A program made the translations under genes and the position numbers. 13,424 nt of DNA, taken from contig CANINJ010000017.1 of assembly GCA_947468985.1 (NCBI GenBank), positions 1 to 13,424 on the forward strand, written 5' to 3'. Every line of letters begins with the position of its first letter. Within the stretch, counting starts at the first letter, position 1. Source of the stretch: Bacteroidota bacterium (GTDB taxonomy: Bacteria > Bacteroidota > Bacteroidia > Flavobacteriales > Flavobacteriaceae). The notes beneath the pieces were generated by a model, which saw only the letters and a list, made by a program, of their open reading frames with translations, ran no database searches and was not told the DNA's origin. Shown here piece by piece: positions 5,743-13,424 of the stretch.

Positions 5743-6642
5743 ATGACAAAAATCACTATAAAAAGCACCCAAAATCCTGCAATTCTAAAGTTTGAATTTC
5801 AAGATTTCATTACCCAAAACGAAAGTTTTGAGTTCAAAAACATTGACGAAGCCAAAGCATCGCCTCTCGCACAACAATTATTCTACTTGCCATTCGTAAA
5901 AACGGTTTACATCTCTGGAAATTTTATCGCCATTGAACGCTACACAATCGTAGAATGGGAAGATGTGCAAGATGCTGTTGCCGAACAAATTGAAGAATTT
6001 GTCAATAATGGCGGCGTTATTATCACAGTTGACGAAAACAAATCAAAGAAGCAGCCCATCACGGTTTATGGTGAAACCACGCCAAATCCAGCAGCCCTGA
6101 AATTTGTTGTGAGCAGAATGTTAACCAAAAATGCTATCGAATTCAAAAATATTGATGCTACAGCAGCCTCGCCATTGGCGAAAGCCCTATTCAATTTTTC
6201 GTATGTAAAGGAAGTTTTCATCGATGAAAATTACATTTCTGTAACCAAATATGAAGTCAACGAATGGAACGAAATTACCTTGGAATTGCGTTCGTTCATC
6301 AAGCAATTCATAGAAAATGGCGGTATCGTTTTAGACGAAACCCTATTGGTAACCGATACAAAACAAGAGAAACAGCAAATTAAAAACTTTGATAATTTAG
6401 ACACTACTTCGCAACAAATTATCAATATTTTGGAAGAATATGTAAAACCTGCGGTCGCTGCCGATGGTGGAAATATCCTGTTCGATTCCTACGATGAAAA
6501 AGAAAAACGTGTGAAGGTAATCCTACAAGGCGCTTGCAACGGCTGCCCTTCTTCAACTTTCACTCTAAAAAGTGGTATTGAAAACATGCTAAAAGACATG
6601 CTAAAAGACGAAGAAATTAAAGTAGAAGCCGTAAACGCCTAA
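5743..6642 (+). CDS. Nfu/NifU-type Fe-S cluster scaffold with duplicated N-terminal domain
   Basis: This is a cytoplasmic carrier/scaffold that receives Fe-S clusters and hands them to apoproteins. From the ATG at 5743 it is 299 aa. There are two consecutive Nfu N-terminal domains, about 3-98 and 106-200, sharing the pattern T-x-N-P-A-x-L-K-F, then F-K-N-I-D, A-S-P-L-A, and ending N-N-G-G or E-N-G-G. A linker follows, and a C-terminal NifU-like domain (about 224-293) carries the cluster-binding C-N-G-C at Cys265 and Cys268. Canonical Nfu proteins have one N-terminal domain or none; tandem forms are, as I recall, common in Bacteroidetes. The frame is open from 5695, but the preferred start is 5743: it follows the -7 box by about 35 nt, while the extra 16 residues are not family-like. 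No suf genes are adjacent. Confidence 0.9.
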   Translation: MTKITIKSTQNPAILKFEFQDFITQNESFEFKNIDEAKASPLAQQLFYLPFVKTVYISGNFIAIERYTIVEWEDVQDAVAEQIEEFVNNGGVIITVDENKSKKQPITVYGETTPNPAALKFVVSRMLTKNAIEFKNIDATAASPLAKALFNFSYVKEVFIDENYISVTKYEVNEWNEITLELRSFIKQFIENGGIVLDETLLVTDTKQEKQQIKNFDNLDTTSQQIINILEEYVKPAVAADGGNILFDSYDEKEKRVKVILQGACNGCPSSTFTLKSGIENMLKDMLKDEEIKVEAVNA

Positions 6643-6660
6643 CTTTATTATTAATAAATT

Positions 6661-6690
6661 AGCGTTTTTAGAAACACTTTTTTTATTTTT
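6661..6690 (+). terminator. Probable rho-independent terminator after nfu
   Basis: Arms AGCGTTT (6661-6667) and AAACACT (6672-6678) pair around a TTAG loop with one C-A mismatch, followed by a T-rich run to 6690. It lies about 20 nt after the nfu stop codon. The stem is short and AT-rich, so termination may be partial. The dispersed repeat begins immediately downstream. Confidence 0.55.
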
Positions 6691-6691
6691 A

Positions 6692-6826
6692 GGAGCTACC
6701 TGCTTGCCGGCGGGCAGGTTTCCAACTATTTGTTGCAATCCACGCCCAAAAGCGTGGGATTTTCACTGCAAACGAAGTTCACTGAACTCCGAAGAAAATA
6801 AAAGTTAAGTGAAGTAATCTGGGCTA
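6692..6826. repeat. Dispersed repeat, expanded copy with inner palindromes
   Basis: This is a longer relative of the element at 930-999, in the same orientation and also just after the stop codon of a plus-strand gene. Shared blocks are GGAGCT (6692-6697), TTTCC (6719-6723), AATCC-ACGC (6737-6745), GGGATTTTC (6756-6764) and CTGGGCTA (6819-6826). The inner hairpin is clear here: CCACGC (6740-6745) pairs with GCGTGG (6752-6757) over a CCAAAA loop. Two segments are extra relative to the short copy: a GC-rich near-palindrome at 6698-6719 (ACCTGC ... GCAGGT around a central GCCGGC) and about 50 nt at 6765-6818 containing the small inverted repeat AGTTCA-C-TGAACT (6776-6788). The element ends 11 bp before the ATG of the next gene and so supplies most of its 5' region. 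Confidence 0.65.
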
Positions 6827-6837
6827 AAAAACATAAC

Positions 6838-8850
6838 ATGAACGAACTACATTCCGAAACCAGTCCGTATCTTTTGCAACACGCAAACAATCCTGTGCAT
6901 TGGAAAGCGTGGAACTCAAACTCGTTAGCAACAGCCCAAGAACACAACAAACTTATCATCGTTAGTATTGGTTATTCGGCGTGCCATTGGTGTCATGTAA
7001 TGGAACACGAAAGTTTTGAAAATGATGAAGTGGCACAAACAATGAACCAGCATTTCATCAACATAAAAGTGGATCGAGAAGAACGTCCCGACGTTGATGC
7101 AGTTTATATGAAAGCCGTTCAAATAATGACAGGACGAGGCGGTTGGCCACTAAATATTGTGGCACTTCCCGATGGAAGACCCGTTTGGGGCGGCACCTAT
7201 TTCCGAAAAGACGAATGGATTTCAACGTTAGAACAGCTTCAAGAAATGTATCAATCGCAACCCGAAAAAATGATTGGGTATGCCGAAAAATTACACCTTG
7301 GAATTGAAAGTTTAGGAATGTCAAAGACGGAAATTTCATCGGACGATTTAAACCAAAATAGCATTGAACCCTTAATCGAAAAATGGATTAAAAGTTTCGA
7401 TTTGGAATTTGGCGGAATGGCACGTGCACCAAAATTTATGATGCCCAATAATTATCAATTTCTATTGCGATACGGGCATCAAAAACAAAATCAGGAAGTG
7501 TTGGATTTCGTAAATCTTACCTTGACAAAAATGGCTTTTGGCGGACTTTTCGACACCGTTGACGGCGGATTTTCTCGCTATTCGGTCGATATGAAATGGC
7601 ACGTTCCTCACTTTGAAAAAATGCTTTATGACAACGGACAATTGGTTTCGTTGTATGCCGACGCCTATAGACTAACAAAAAAACCTTTGTACAAAGAGGT
7701 TGTCAAAAAAACATTGACTTTCATTTTAAGAGAATTAACCAATGCTGAAAATGGGTTTTTCTGCGCCTTAGATGCCGATAGTTTGAATGAAAAGCAACAC
7801 TTGGAAGAAGGTGCTTTTTATGTTTGGAAAGAAGCAACATTACAAAATATTCTGAAAGATGATTTCGAATTGTTCCGTCAGGTTTTCAATGTCAATGAAT
7901 TTGGTTATTGGGAAGAAGGCAATTATGTTTTAATTCAAAATCAGGAATTGGAAGCCATTGCAATCCAAAATAAAATCTCGCTTTCTGAATTGCAATCCAA
8001 GAAAAAAACTTGGGAACAATTGCTTTTTATTGAACGTGAAAAAAGAAGCAAACCAAGATTAGACGATAAAGCATTGACGTCTTGGAATGCCATAATGTTA
8101 AAAGGTTTTGTGGATGCTTATAAAGCTTTGGGCGATGCCAATTATTTAGAAATCGCCATTAAAAATGCAACTTTCATCATTGAAAAACAATGGACACCAG
8201 ACGGCAATTTATACCATAATTATAAGAATGGAAAAAGCACAATAAACGGTTATCTTCAAGATTATTGTTTTGTAATTGAAGCTTTTATTACACTTTACGA
8301 AGTGACATTAGATGAAAAATGGCTACAAAATGCCAAGCAATTAACCGATTATTGTTTCGATACTTTTTTTGATGAAAAGTCAGGATTTTTTGCCTTTACT
8401 TCCAAAATTGACGCGCCTATTATTACTACTCATTTTGAAACCGAAGACAATGTAATTCCAGCTTCCAATTCGGTGATGGCAAATAATTTATTCAAACTGG
8501 GTATTTATTTTCATAATTCCTATTATGAGACTATTTGTATGAAAATGCTTAAACAAATCATTCCAAACATTGATTATCCATCGGGATATTCGAATTGGCT
8601 GAATGTATTTATGAATTATTCCGAACAAAATAAGGAATTAGGGGTTTGCGGAGAAAAAGCATTGGAATATTTATCCAAAATCAATCAGAACTACCTTCCT
8701 AATTTAGTTATTGCAGGAACAAAAGTCGCTACTTCCCTACCCTTTTTAAAAGACCGTTTTGTTAAAAATGAAACCCTATTTTATGTTTGTCAAAACCAAA
8801 CGTGTTTGTTGCCGACAACTAATTTTGAGGAAGTTTTGAAAGGAATTTAA
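6838..8850 (+). CDS. YyaL/SPATA20-type protein, thioredoxin-like domain plus (alpha/alpha)6 barrel
   Basis: The 670 aa protein matches the conserved DUF255 / YyaL / SPATA20 family in length and layout. The N-terminal thioredoxin-like domain (about 1-165) contains S-P-Y-L-L-Q-H, P-V-x-W, and the redox-type motif C-H-W-C at Cys49 and Cys52, followed by H-V-M-E-H-E-S-F, D-R-E-E-R-P-D and G-G-W-P-L, all family hallmarks. The remainder (about 180-660) resembles an (alpha/alpha)6 barrel of the N-acylglucosamine 2-epimerase type, with G-G-F-x-R-Y, W-x-V-P-H-F-E-K-M-L-Y-D and D-D-K-x-L-T-S-W-N. No signal peptide is seen, so it is probably cytoplasmic. The biochemical function of the family is not firmly established; a redox or sugar-related role is inferred from the folds only. 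No TAnnTTTG promoter lies in the gap upstream, which is mostly the dispersed repeat. Confidence 0.92.
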   Translation: MNELHSETSPYLLQHANNPVHWKAWNSNSLATAQEHNKLIIVSIGYSACHWCHVMEHESFENDEVAQTMNQHFINIKVDREERPDVDAVYMKAVQIMTGRGGWPLNIVALPDGRPVWGGTYFRKDEWISTLEQLQEMYQSQPEKMIGYAEKLHLGIESLGMSKTEISSDDLNQNSIEPLIEKWIKSFDLEFGGMARAPKFMMPNNYQFLLRYGHQKQNQEVLDFVNLTLTKMAFGGLFDTVDGGFSRYSVDMKWHVPHFEKMLYDNGQLVSLYADAYRLTKKPLYKEVVKKTLTFILRELTNAENGFFCALDADSLNEKQHLEEGAFYVWKEATLQNILKDDFELFRQVFNVNEFGYWEEGNYVLIQNQELEAIAIQNKISLSELQSKKKTWEQLLFIEREKRSKPRLDDKALTSWNAIMLKGFVDAYKALGDANYLEIAIKNATFIIEKQWTPDGNLYHNYKNGKSTINGYLQDYCFVIEAFITLYEVTLDEKWLQNAKQLTDYCFDTFFDEKSGFFAFTSKIDAPIITTHFETEDNVIPASNSVMANNLFKLGIYFHNSYYETICMKMLKQIIPNIDYPSGYSNWLNVFMNYSEQNKELGVCGEKALEYLSKINQNYLPNLVIAGTKVATSLPFLKDRFVKNETLFYVCQNQTCLLPTTNFEEVLKGI

Positions 8851-8972
8851 CCGCCTTAAAACGGAAATAAAACTCTTCGTTTGAGTTTAAAACACAATTC
8901 ATTACGATTATTTTAAACTTGCAAAAAAAATGTTGAAAAGAGGTCAATAAGTTACAATTTTATCAATCGTAT

Positions 8973-9006
8973 TTGACTTAAATTTCTAATAAAAAAACTA
9001 CTTTTG
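8973..9006 (+). promoter_or_regulatory. Promoter of purH
   Basis: TTG (8973-8975) is followed after 23 nt by TACTTTTG (8999-9006), fitting the flavobacterial consensus at the upper limit of spacing. The start would lie near 9011, giving a leader of about 18 nt before the ATG at 9029. I see no purine riboswitch-like structure in the leader. Confidence 0.6.
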
Positions 9007-9028
9007 CACTTTTAAATCTAACTACACA

Positions 9029-10555
9029 ATGAACACTACAAAAACAATTCAATCTGCTTTAATTTCGGTTTTTTCAAAAGACGGATTAGAGCCAATCGTA
9101 AGAAAATTACACGAACAAAATGTAACGCTTTATTCCACTGGAGGAACCGAAGATTTCATAAAAAACTTAGGAATTCCAGTAGTTCCTGTTGAAGATGTAA
9201 CTTCTTACCCATCCATTCTTGGTGGTCGCGTAAAGACATTGCACCCAAAAATTTTCGGCGGAATTTTGAACCGTCAAGACAACGAAAGCGATGTACAACA
9301 AATGGAAGAATTCAATATTCCACAGATTGATTTGGTAATTGTGGACTTATATCCCTTTGAAAAAACGGTTGCCTCGGGAGCTTCTGAAGCAGATAGTATT
9401 GAGAAAATTGACATTGGTGGTATTTCGTTAATTCGTGCTGCCGCAAAAAATTTCAAAGACACCGTAATTGTTGCATCGGTAAATGAATACAGCCAACTTT
9501 TAGATTTAATTACCAATCAAAATGGCGCAACTACATTAGAAGACAGAAAACTATTTGCCACTAAAGCATTCCACGTTTCCTCGCATTATGACGCCGCTAT
9601 TTTTAATTATTTCAATACAGACGAAACCTATTTTAAAGAAAGTATTGCAAACGGACAAGTATTGAGATATGGAGAAAATCCGCATCAAAAAGGGTATTTC
9701 TTTGGAGATTTTGACGCAATGTTTACCAAATTACACGGAAAAGAATTGTCGTATAATAATTTATTAGATGTTGATGCTGCGGTAAATTTGATATTAGAAT
9801 TTAAAGATGAAACTCCAACATTTGCAATATTAAAACACAATAACGCTTGCGGATTGGCTACAAAAAACACAATGACAGAAGCGTATTTAGCGGCTTTGGC
9901 TTGCGATCCAACTTCTGCTTTTGGAGGCGTTTTAATTGCCAACGGAAAAATTGATGTTGCTACTGCAAATGAAATAAATGCCTTATTTTGCGAAGTAGTA
10001 ATTGCTCCAAGTTATGATGAAGAAGCAATTGCAATTTTAGAACAAAAGAAAAACAGAATTATCTTGGTTCAAAAAGAAGTTGAATTGCCAACAAAACAAG
10101 TTAGAACTTGCTTGAATGGACTTTTGGTACAAGATAAAAATTATATTACAGATACTAAATCTGATTTAAAAACAGTTACAATTACAGCACCAACTTCTCA
10201 AGAAATTGAAGATTTGATATTTGCGTCTAAAATTTGTAAAAACACAAAATCAAACACGATTGTTTTTGCAAAAAACAAAACCTTAATCGCTTCGGGAACA
10301 GGTCAAACCTCAAGAGTTGACGCATTGAAACAAGCAATTGAGAAAGCAAATACCTTTGGTTTTGATTTAAATGGCGCCGTAATGGCAAGCGATGCTTTTT
10401 TTCCTTTTCCTGATTGTGTGGAAATTGCAAAACACGCTGGAATCACCGCCGTTATTCAGCCCGGAGGTTCTATAAAGGACGAATTAAGCATAAATTATTG
10501 CAATGAAAATAAAGTTGCAATGGTATTTACAGGAACACGTCATTTTAAACATTAA
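9029..10555 (+). CDS. purH: Bifunctional AICAR formyltransferase / IMP cyclohydrolase
   Basis: PurH catalyses the last two steps of de novo IMP synthesis in the cytoplasm: formylation of AICAR with 10-formyl-tetrahydrofolate, then ring closure to IMP. The N-terminal cyclohydrolase (MGS-like) domain covers about residues 1-145, with S-T-G-G-T (36-40), G-G-R-V-K-T-L-H-P-K (65-74), D-L-Y-P-F (106-110) and the I-D-I-G-G segment near 127-131. The formyltransferase domain follows, with R-Y-G-E-N-P-H-Q (213-220), the catalytic Lys269-His270 in K-H-N-N-A-C-G, D-P-T-S-A-F-G-G, and the C-terminal G-Q-T-S-R-V-D-A and D-x-F-F-P-F-P-D segments. The length (508 aa) is normal and the frame is intact. No other pur gene is adjacent, and 59 bp separate it from mreB. 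No terminator is seen, so some read-through into mreB is possible. Confidence 0.97.
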   Translation: MNTTKTIQSALISVFSKDGLEPIVRKLHEQNVTLYSTGGTEDFIKNLGIPVVPVEDVTSYPSILGGRVKTLHPKIFGGILNRQDNESDVQQMEEFNIPQIDLVIVDLYPFEKTVASGASEADSIEKIDIGGISLIRAAAKNFKDTVIVASVNEYSQLLDLITNQNGATTLEDRKLFATKAFHVSSHYDAAIFNYFNTDETYFKESIANGQVLRYGENPHQKGYFFGDFDAMFTKLHGKELSYNNLLDVDAAVNLILEFKDETPTFAILKHNNACGLATKNTMTEAYLAALACDPTSAFGGVLIANGKIDVATANEINALFCEVVIAPSYDEEAIAILEQKKNRIILVQKEVELPTKQVRTCLNGLLVQDKNYITDTKSDLKTVTITAPTSQEIEDLIFASKICKNTKSNTIVFAKNKTLIASGTGQTSRVDALKQAIEKANTFGFDLNGAVMASDAFFPFPDCVEIAKHAGITAVIQPGGSIKDELSINYCNENKVAMVFTGTRHFKH

Positions 10556-10561
10556 TTTGTT

Positions 10562-10569
10562 TAACTTTG
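10562..10569 (+). promoter_or_regulatory. -7 element of the mreBCD operon promoter
   Basis: TAACTTTG matches TAnnTTTG exactly and lies 7 bp after the purH stop. It would give a leader of about 40 nt that includes a run of T near 10577-10585. There is no clear TTG box at 17-23 nt upstream, a place that falls inside the end of purH. Confidence 0.5.
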
Positions 10570-10614
10570 TAAATAATTTTTTTTTATAAACATAACTAAA
10601 CCCTTAAAAGACTT

Positions 10615-11643
10615 ATGGGATTTTTTGATTTCATGACTGAGGATATCGCGATAGACCTTGGTACCGCAAACACATTAATCATTCACAACGGTAAAGTTGT
10701 CATTGATTCCCCTTCCATTGTTGCTCGTGATAGAATTACAGGCAAAATTATTGCTGTTGGAAAAGAAGCCAATTTGATGCAAGGTAAAACCCATGAAAAT
10801 ATAAAAACCATTCGTCCCTTAAAAGATGGAGTTATTGCAGATTTTGATGCATCGGAAAAAATGATAAGTATGTTTATCAAAAGTATTCCTGCGTTGAAAA
10901 AAAGAATGTTTACGCCTGCCCTTCGTATGGTGGTTTGTATTCCTTCTGGAATTACAGAAGTGGAAATGCGCGCCGTTAAAGAATCTTGCGAAAGAGTAAA
11001 CGGAAAAGAAGTGTATTTAATTCACGAACCAATGGCAGCCGCTATCGGAATTGGAATTGATATTATGCAACCTAAAGGAAATATGATTGTTGACATCGGT
11101 GGTGGAACAACTGAAATTGCGGTAATTGCACTTGGAGGAATTGTTTGCGACAAATCTGTAAAAATTGCAGGTGATGTATTTACAAATGACATTATATATT
11201 ACATGCGTACACAACACAACTTATTTGTTGGAGAAAGTACAGCTGAAAAAATAAAAATTGAAATTGGCGCTGCAATAGAAGATTTAGAAACTCCTCCAGA
11301 TGATTATTCTGTTCAAGGACGTGATTTATTGACTGGAAAACCAAAACAAGTAGTTGTTTCTTATAGAGAAATTGCAAAAGCATTAGACAAATCGATTCAA
11401 AGAATTGAAGATGCGGTGATGGAAACATTATCTCAAACACCCCCAGAATTAGCAGCCGATATTTACAATACAGGTATTTATCTTGCAGGTGGTGGTTCTA
11501 TGTTACGCGGCTTGGATAAAAGGATTTCTCAAAAAACAGATTTACCAGTTTATATTGCTGAAGATCCTTTAAGAGCGGTTGTTCGAGGAACCGGAATGGC
11601 GTTGAAAGACATTCCAAGATTTAGAAGTATTTTAATAAAATAA
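10615..11643 (+). CDS. mreB: Rod shape-determining actin homologue MreB
   Basis: MreB is the bacterial actin homologue that forms membrane-associated filaments and directs lateral peptidoglycan synthesis by the elongasome. The 342 aa protein has the expected ATP-binding signatures: phosphate-1 motif D-L-G-T-A-N-T (14-20), the catalytic-type Glu138 in H-E-P-M-A-A-A-I-G, phosphate-2 motif D-I-G-G-G-T-T-E (160-167), and the adenosine motif A-G-G-G-S (291-295). The N-terminus M-G-F-F-D-F-M is short and hydrophobic, consistent with weak membrane attachment. The length is typical. The ATG at 10615 gives the family N-terminus. It is the first gene of an operon with mreC (12 nt gap), mreD and the PBP2 gene. 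Confidence 0.97.
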   Translation: MGFFDFMTEDIAIDLGTANTLIIHNGKVVIDSPSIVARDRITGKIIAVGKEANLMQGKTHENIKTIRPLKDGVIADFDASEKMISMFIKSIPALKKRMFTPALRMVVCIPSGITEVEMRAVKESCERVNGKEVYLIHEPMAAAIGIGIDIMQPKGNMIVDIGGGTTEIAVIALGGIVCDKSVKIAGDVFTNDIIYYMRTQHNLFVGESTAEKIKIEIGAAIEDLETPPDDYSVQGRDLLTGKPKQVVVSYREIAKALDKSIQRIEDAVMETLSQTPPELAADIYNTGIYLAGGGSMLRGLDKRISQKTDLPVYIAEDPLRAVVRGTGMALKDIPRFRSILIK

Positions 11644-11655
11644 TACGCATAGTAG

Positions 11656-12480
11656 ATGCAGCAAATATTCAATTTTATATTTAAAAACAGTAATCGCTTG
11701 CTGTTTTTGCTGCTTTTGTTAGTTTCGTTAGTCTTAACAATTCAATCGCATTCTTTTCACAGGAGCAAGGTCATTTCATCAGCCAATTTCCTTAGTGGTG
11801 GTGTGTATGAACGTATTAATAGAGTAAGTGAATACTTAAATTTACAAACTCAAAATGAAATTCTTGCAACAGAAAATGCTCGTTTGAAAAGCTTATTATT
11901 CAACATCAAAGATTCTACTTTAGTTCCAAAAATCGACAGTATAAAAGGTGTTGACAAAGTAAATATTATCGTTTCAAAAGTGATTCATAATTCTTACAAT
12001 GTCTATGAAAATTACATCACCATAAATAGTGGTGAAAAAGCTGGAATTAAATCAGATATGGGCGTAATAAATAGTTTAGGAATCGTAGGAATCGTAGATA
12101 AAACTTCCCAAAACTATGCTACGATTGTAAGTATTTTAAATCGGAAATCCCAAATCAATGCTAAAATCAAGAAAACTAATCATTTTGGTTCTCTGATTTG
12201 GGACGGAAAAAGCACTGGATTTGTTCAGTTAATTGATGTTCCAAGATTGGCAGCCATAAGAAAAGGAGACACAATTGTAACTGGTGGACAATCGGTTATT
12301 TTTCCAGAAAATATAAATATTGGAACAATCGATAAAATTTTTATTGACAACCAAACCAATTATTATACTCTGAATGTGAAACTGTTTAATGATATGACAA
12401 ATTTGGGTCACGTGTACATCATTAAAAGTAAAAATCGAGAAGAAATTATTAATTTAGAGAAACAAACTAAAAATGAATAG
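11656..12480 (+). CDS. mreC: Rod shape-determining protein MreC
   Basis: MreC links cytoplasmic MreB, through MreD, to the periplasmic PBP2/RodA synthases and activates PBP2. The 274 aa protein has a short cytoplasmic N-terminus, one membrane helix at about residues 13-29, a probable coiled coil at about 52-80 (N-L-Q-T-Q-N-E-I-L-A-T-E-N-A-R-L), and a periplasmic beta-domain from about 95 to 260 with the family segments I-N-S-G-E-K-A-G-I, M-G-V-I-N-S-L-G-I-V-G-I-V and G-D-T-I-V-T-G-G. Length is usual for the family. Its last 8 bases overlap the mreD start, supporting coupled translation. The C-terminal tail after about 255 is short and highly charged. Confidence 0.95.
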   Translation: MQQIFNFIFKNSNRLLFLLLLLVSLVLTIQSHSFHRSKVISSANFLSGGVYERINRVSEYLNLQTQNEILATENARLKSLLFNIKDSTLVPKIDSIKGVDKVNIIVSKVIHNSYNVYENYITINSGEKAGIKSDMGVINSLGIVGIVDKTSQNYATIVSILNRKSQINAKIKKTNHFGSLIWDGKSTGFVQLIDVPRLAAIRKGDTIVTGGQSVIFPENINIGTIDKIFIDNQTNYYTLNVKLFNDMTNLGHVYIIKSKNREEIINLEKQTKNE

Positions 12481-12979
12481 TGCTGTTATAATGAATTTCG
12501 TTCGGTTTTTCTTGTTGCTTACCGCACAGATCGTTATCTTCAATAATATTGATTTATTTGGCTATATAAACCCATTTCCATATATCCTTTTTATAATTTT
12601 ATATCCTGTAAACGGAAATAAACCAATGCTGATTATTTCAAGTTTTTTATTAGGAATCACAATGGATTTATTTAGTAATTCTGGCGGAGTGCACGCAGCT
12701 TCTTGCTTAATATTAGCGTATTCAAGACCTTATATATTTAAATTCGCTTTCGGATTAAGTTATGAGTATCAAACCGTTAAAATAAACGATGTACTAACAC
12801 CCGAACGATTTTCATTTTTATTAATTGCTGTAATTATTCATCATTTCTCACTATTTATATTAGAAGTTTTTCAATTAAGTTCACTTTGGGACATTTTACT
12901 TAGAACCATTCTTGGAACACTATTTACATTGCTAATGTGCATCGTCTTAATTTATATATTTAAGCCAAGTCGAAGATGA
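12473..12979 (+). CDS. mreD: Rod shape-determining protein MreD
   Basis: MreD is a small integral inner-membrane protein of the elongasome that partners MreC. This 168 aa protein is hydrophobic throughout, with about five membrane segments (roughly 8-24, 34-48, 52-66, 108-130 and 138-162). The D-L-F-x-x-S-G-G-V-H-A-A segment at about 66-77 is the best conserved part of the family. The ATG at 12473 overlaps mreC by 8 bases; a second in-frame ATG at 12491 is possible, but the longer N-terminus M-N-S fits flavobacterial relatives as I remember them. The stop overlaps the next start (ATGA), so the PBP2 gene is translationally coupled. Confidence 0.93.
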   Translation: MNSAVIMNFVRFFLLLTAQIVIFNNIDLFGYINPFPYILFIILYPVNGNKPMLIISSFLLGITMDLFSNSGGVHAASCLILAYSRPYIFKFAFGLSYEYQTVKINDVLTPERFSFLLIAVIIHHFSLFILEVFQLSSLWDILLRTILGTLFTLLMCIVLIYIFKPSRR

Positions 12980-13424
12980 GAAAAGCGTTACTTCCCTTAA
13001 TTATTATCATTGCAACTTCCTTGCTTTTGATACGTATTTTTTATCTTCAAGTTGTCAATGATACCTTCAAATTAAAATCAGATAATAATGCAATCAAGAT
13101 AAAATATGACTATCCTGAAAGAGGTTATATTTATGACAGGTACGGGAAATTATTGGTTGCAAACCAGCCTTCCTATGACATCATGATAATTCCCCGTGAC
13201 TTAAAAAAAATTGATACCACTGAATTTTGTCAATTATTAAACATTACAAAGGAATATTTCATTGAAAAAATGGCAAAAGCCAAAATTTACAGTCCCAGAC
13301 TTCCGTCAGTTTTTTTACCGCAATTGAATAAGTTAGAATATGCTGCCTTTCAAGAAAAAATACGAAAATTTGAAGGTTTCTATATTCAAAAACGTTCATT
13401 AAGAGATTATCAAATTTCGGCTGG
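12976..13424 (+). CDS. mrdA: Penicillin-binding protein 2, N-terminal part (cut by window end)
   Basis: The reading frame starts at ATG 12976, overlapping the mreD stop by four bases (ATGA), and stays open to the last base, giving 149 residues. PBP2 is the elongasome transpeptidase that cross-links lateral-wall peptidoglycan. The visible part has a short N-terminus, a membrane helix at about 5-22, F-Y-L-Q-V, and then the class B PBP signature near 48-61 (E-R-G-Y-I-Y-D-R-Y-G-K-L-L-V, Arg49-Gly50), followed by N-Q-P-S-Y-D-I and the start of the pedestal domain (P-R-L-P-S-V-F near 122-128). The transpeptidase motifs SxxK, SxN and KTG would lie beyond the window. The mreBCD context distinguishes it from the division protein FtsI. 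Confidence 0.93.
   Translation, partial: MRKALLPLIIIIATSLLLIRIFYLQVVNDTFKLKSDNNAIKIKYDYPERGYIYDRYGKLLVANQPSYDIMIIPRDLKKIDTTEFCQLLNITKEYFIEKMAKAKIYSPRLPSVFLPQLNKLEYAAFQEKIRKFEGFYIQKRSLRDYQISA

Noticed and set aside
6726..6959. Minus-strand frame of 77 codons spanning the dispersed repeat and the start of the YyaL-type gene.
   Set aside because: It lies mostly antisense to a clear family-matching N-terminus and to the repeat. The protein has no recognisable features.
8870..8888. Hairpin AAACTC / GAGTTT after the YyaL-type gene, considered as a terminator.
   Set aside because: The 6 bp stem is AT-rich, the loop is 7 nt, and it is followed by A residues rather than a T-run on the plus strand, with no minus-strand gene to serve.
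8851..9028. A purine riboswitch upstream of purH.
   Set aside because: The leader after the predicted start is only about 18 nt and no paired three-helix arrangement is visible.
1..13424. CRISPR arrays, tRNA/rRNA genes, prophage, transposases or a defence/toxin-antitoxin cassette.
   Set aside because: Reading both strands shows no regularly spaced direct repeats, no cloverleaf or rRNA-like sequence, and no protein resembling recombinases, nucleases or toxins. The content is mostly housekeeping.

Overview
The window reads as ordinary chromosomal DNA from a flavobacterium, most likely Flavobacterium or a close relative. The evidence is the low GC content, genes mostly without Shine-Dalgarno sites, several matches to the Bacteroidetes/Flavobacterium promoter form (TTG, 17-23 nt, TAnnTTTG), a PorP/SprF-type outer-membrane protein typical of lineages with type IX secretion, and protein sequences that look like the Flavobacterium forms of RlmN, Nfu and the Mre proteins. 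No prophage, CRISPR array, transposase, tRNA or rRNA is visible.

Left part (1-2850): a TatA/B-type twin-arginine translocase subunit and a PAP2 lipid phosphatase overlap by one base on the plus strand. They face a minus-strand class I O-methyltransferase, with a short dispersed repeat in the gap between them. The methyltransferase and rlmN are transcribed divergently from an 81 bp gap holding back-to-back promoter matches. The rlmN -7 element lies so close to the ATG that its mRNA may be nearly leaderless. rlmN ends in a strong bidirectional terminator.

Middle minus-strand block (2869-5369): in order of transcription, a PorP/SprF family protein, a rho-independent terminator, a gamma-carbonic-anhydrase-like hexapeptide protein, and a secreted lipoprotein of unknown function with a repeated D-[FY]-G...C motif. 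A gene-free AT-rich region (5370-5742) with inverted repeats separates this block from the next.

Plus-strand block (5743-10555): an Nfu-type Fe-S cluster scaffold with a duplicated N-terminal domain, whose start should be ATG 5743 rather than 5695; a second, expanded copy of the dispersed repeat; a YyaL/SPATA20-type protein with a thioredoxin-like N-terminus; and purH for the last two steps of IMP synthesis.

Right part (10615-13424): the cell-elongation operon mreB-mreC-mreD followed by the start of the penicillin-binding protein 2 gene. Spacings are 12 nt or overlapping, consistent with one transcript for the rod-shape machinery. The PBP2 gene is cut by the window edge.

I found no convincing new biological system. 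The best leads are the two related dispersed repeats, the PorP/SprF gene without a visible cargo gene, the unknown lipoprotein, and the very short rlmN leader.
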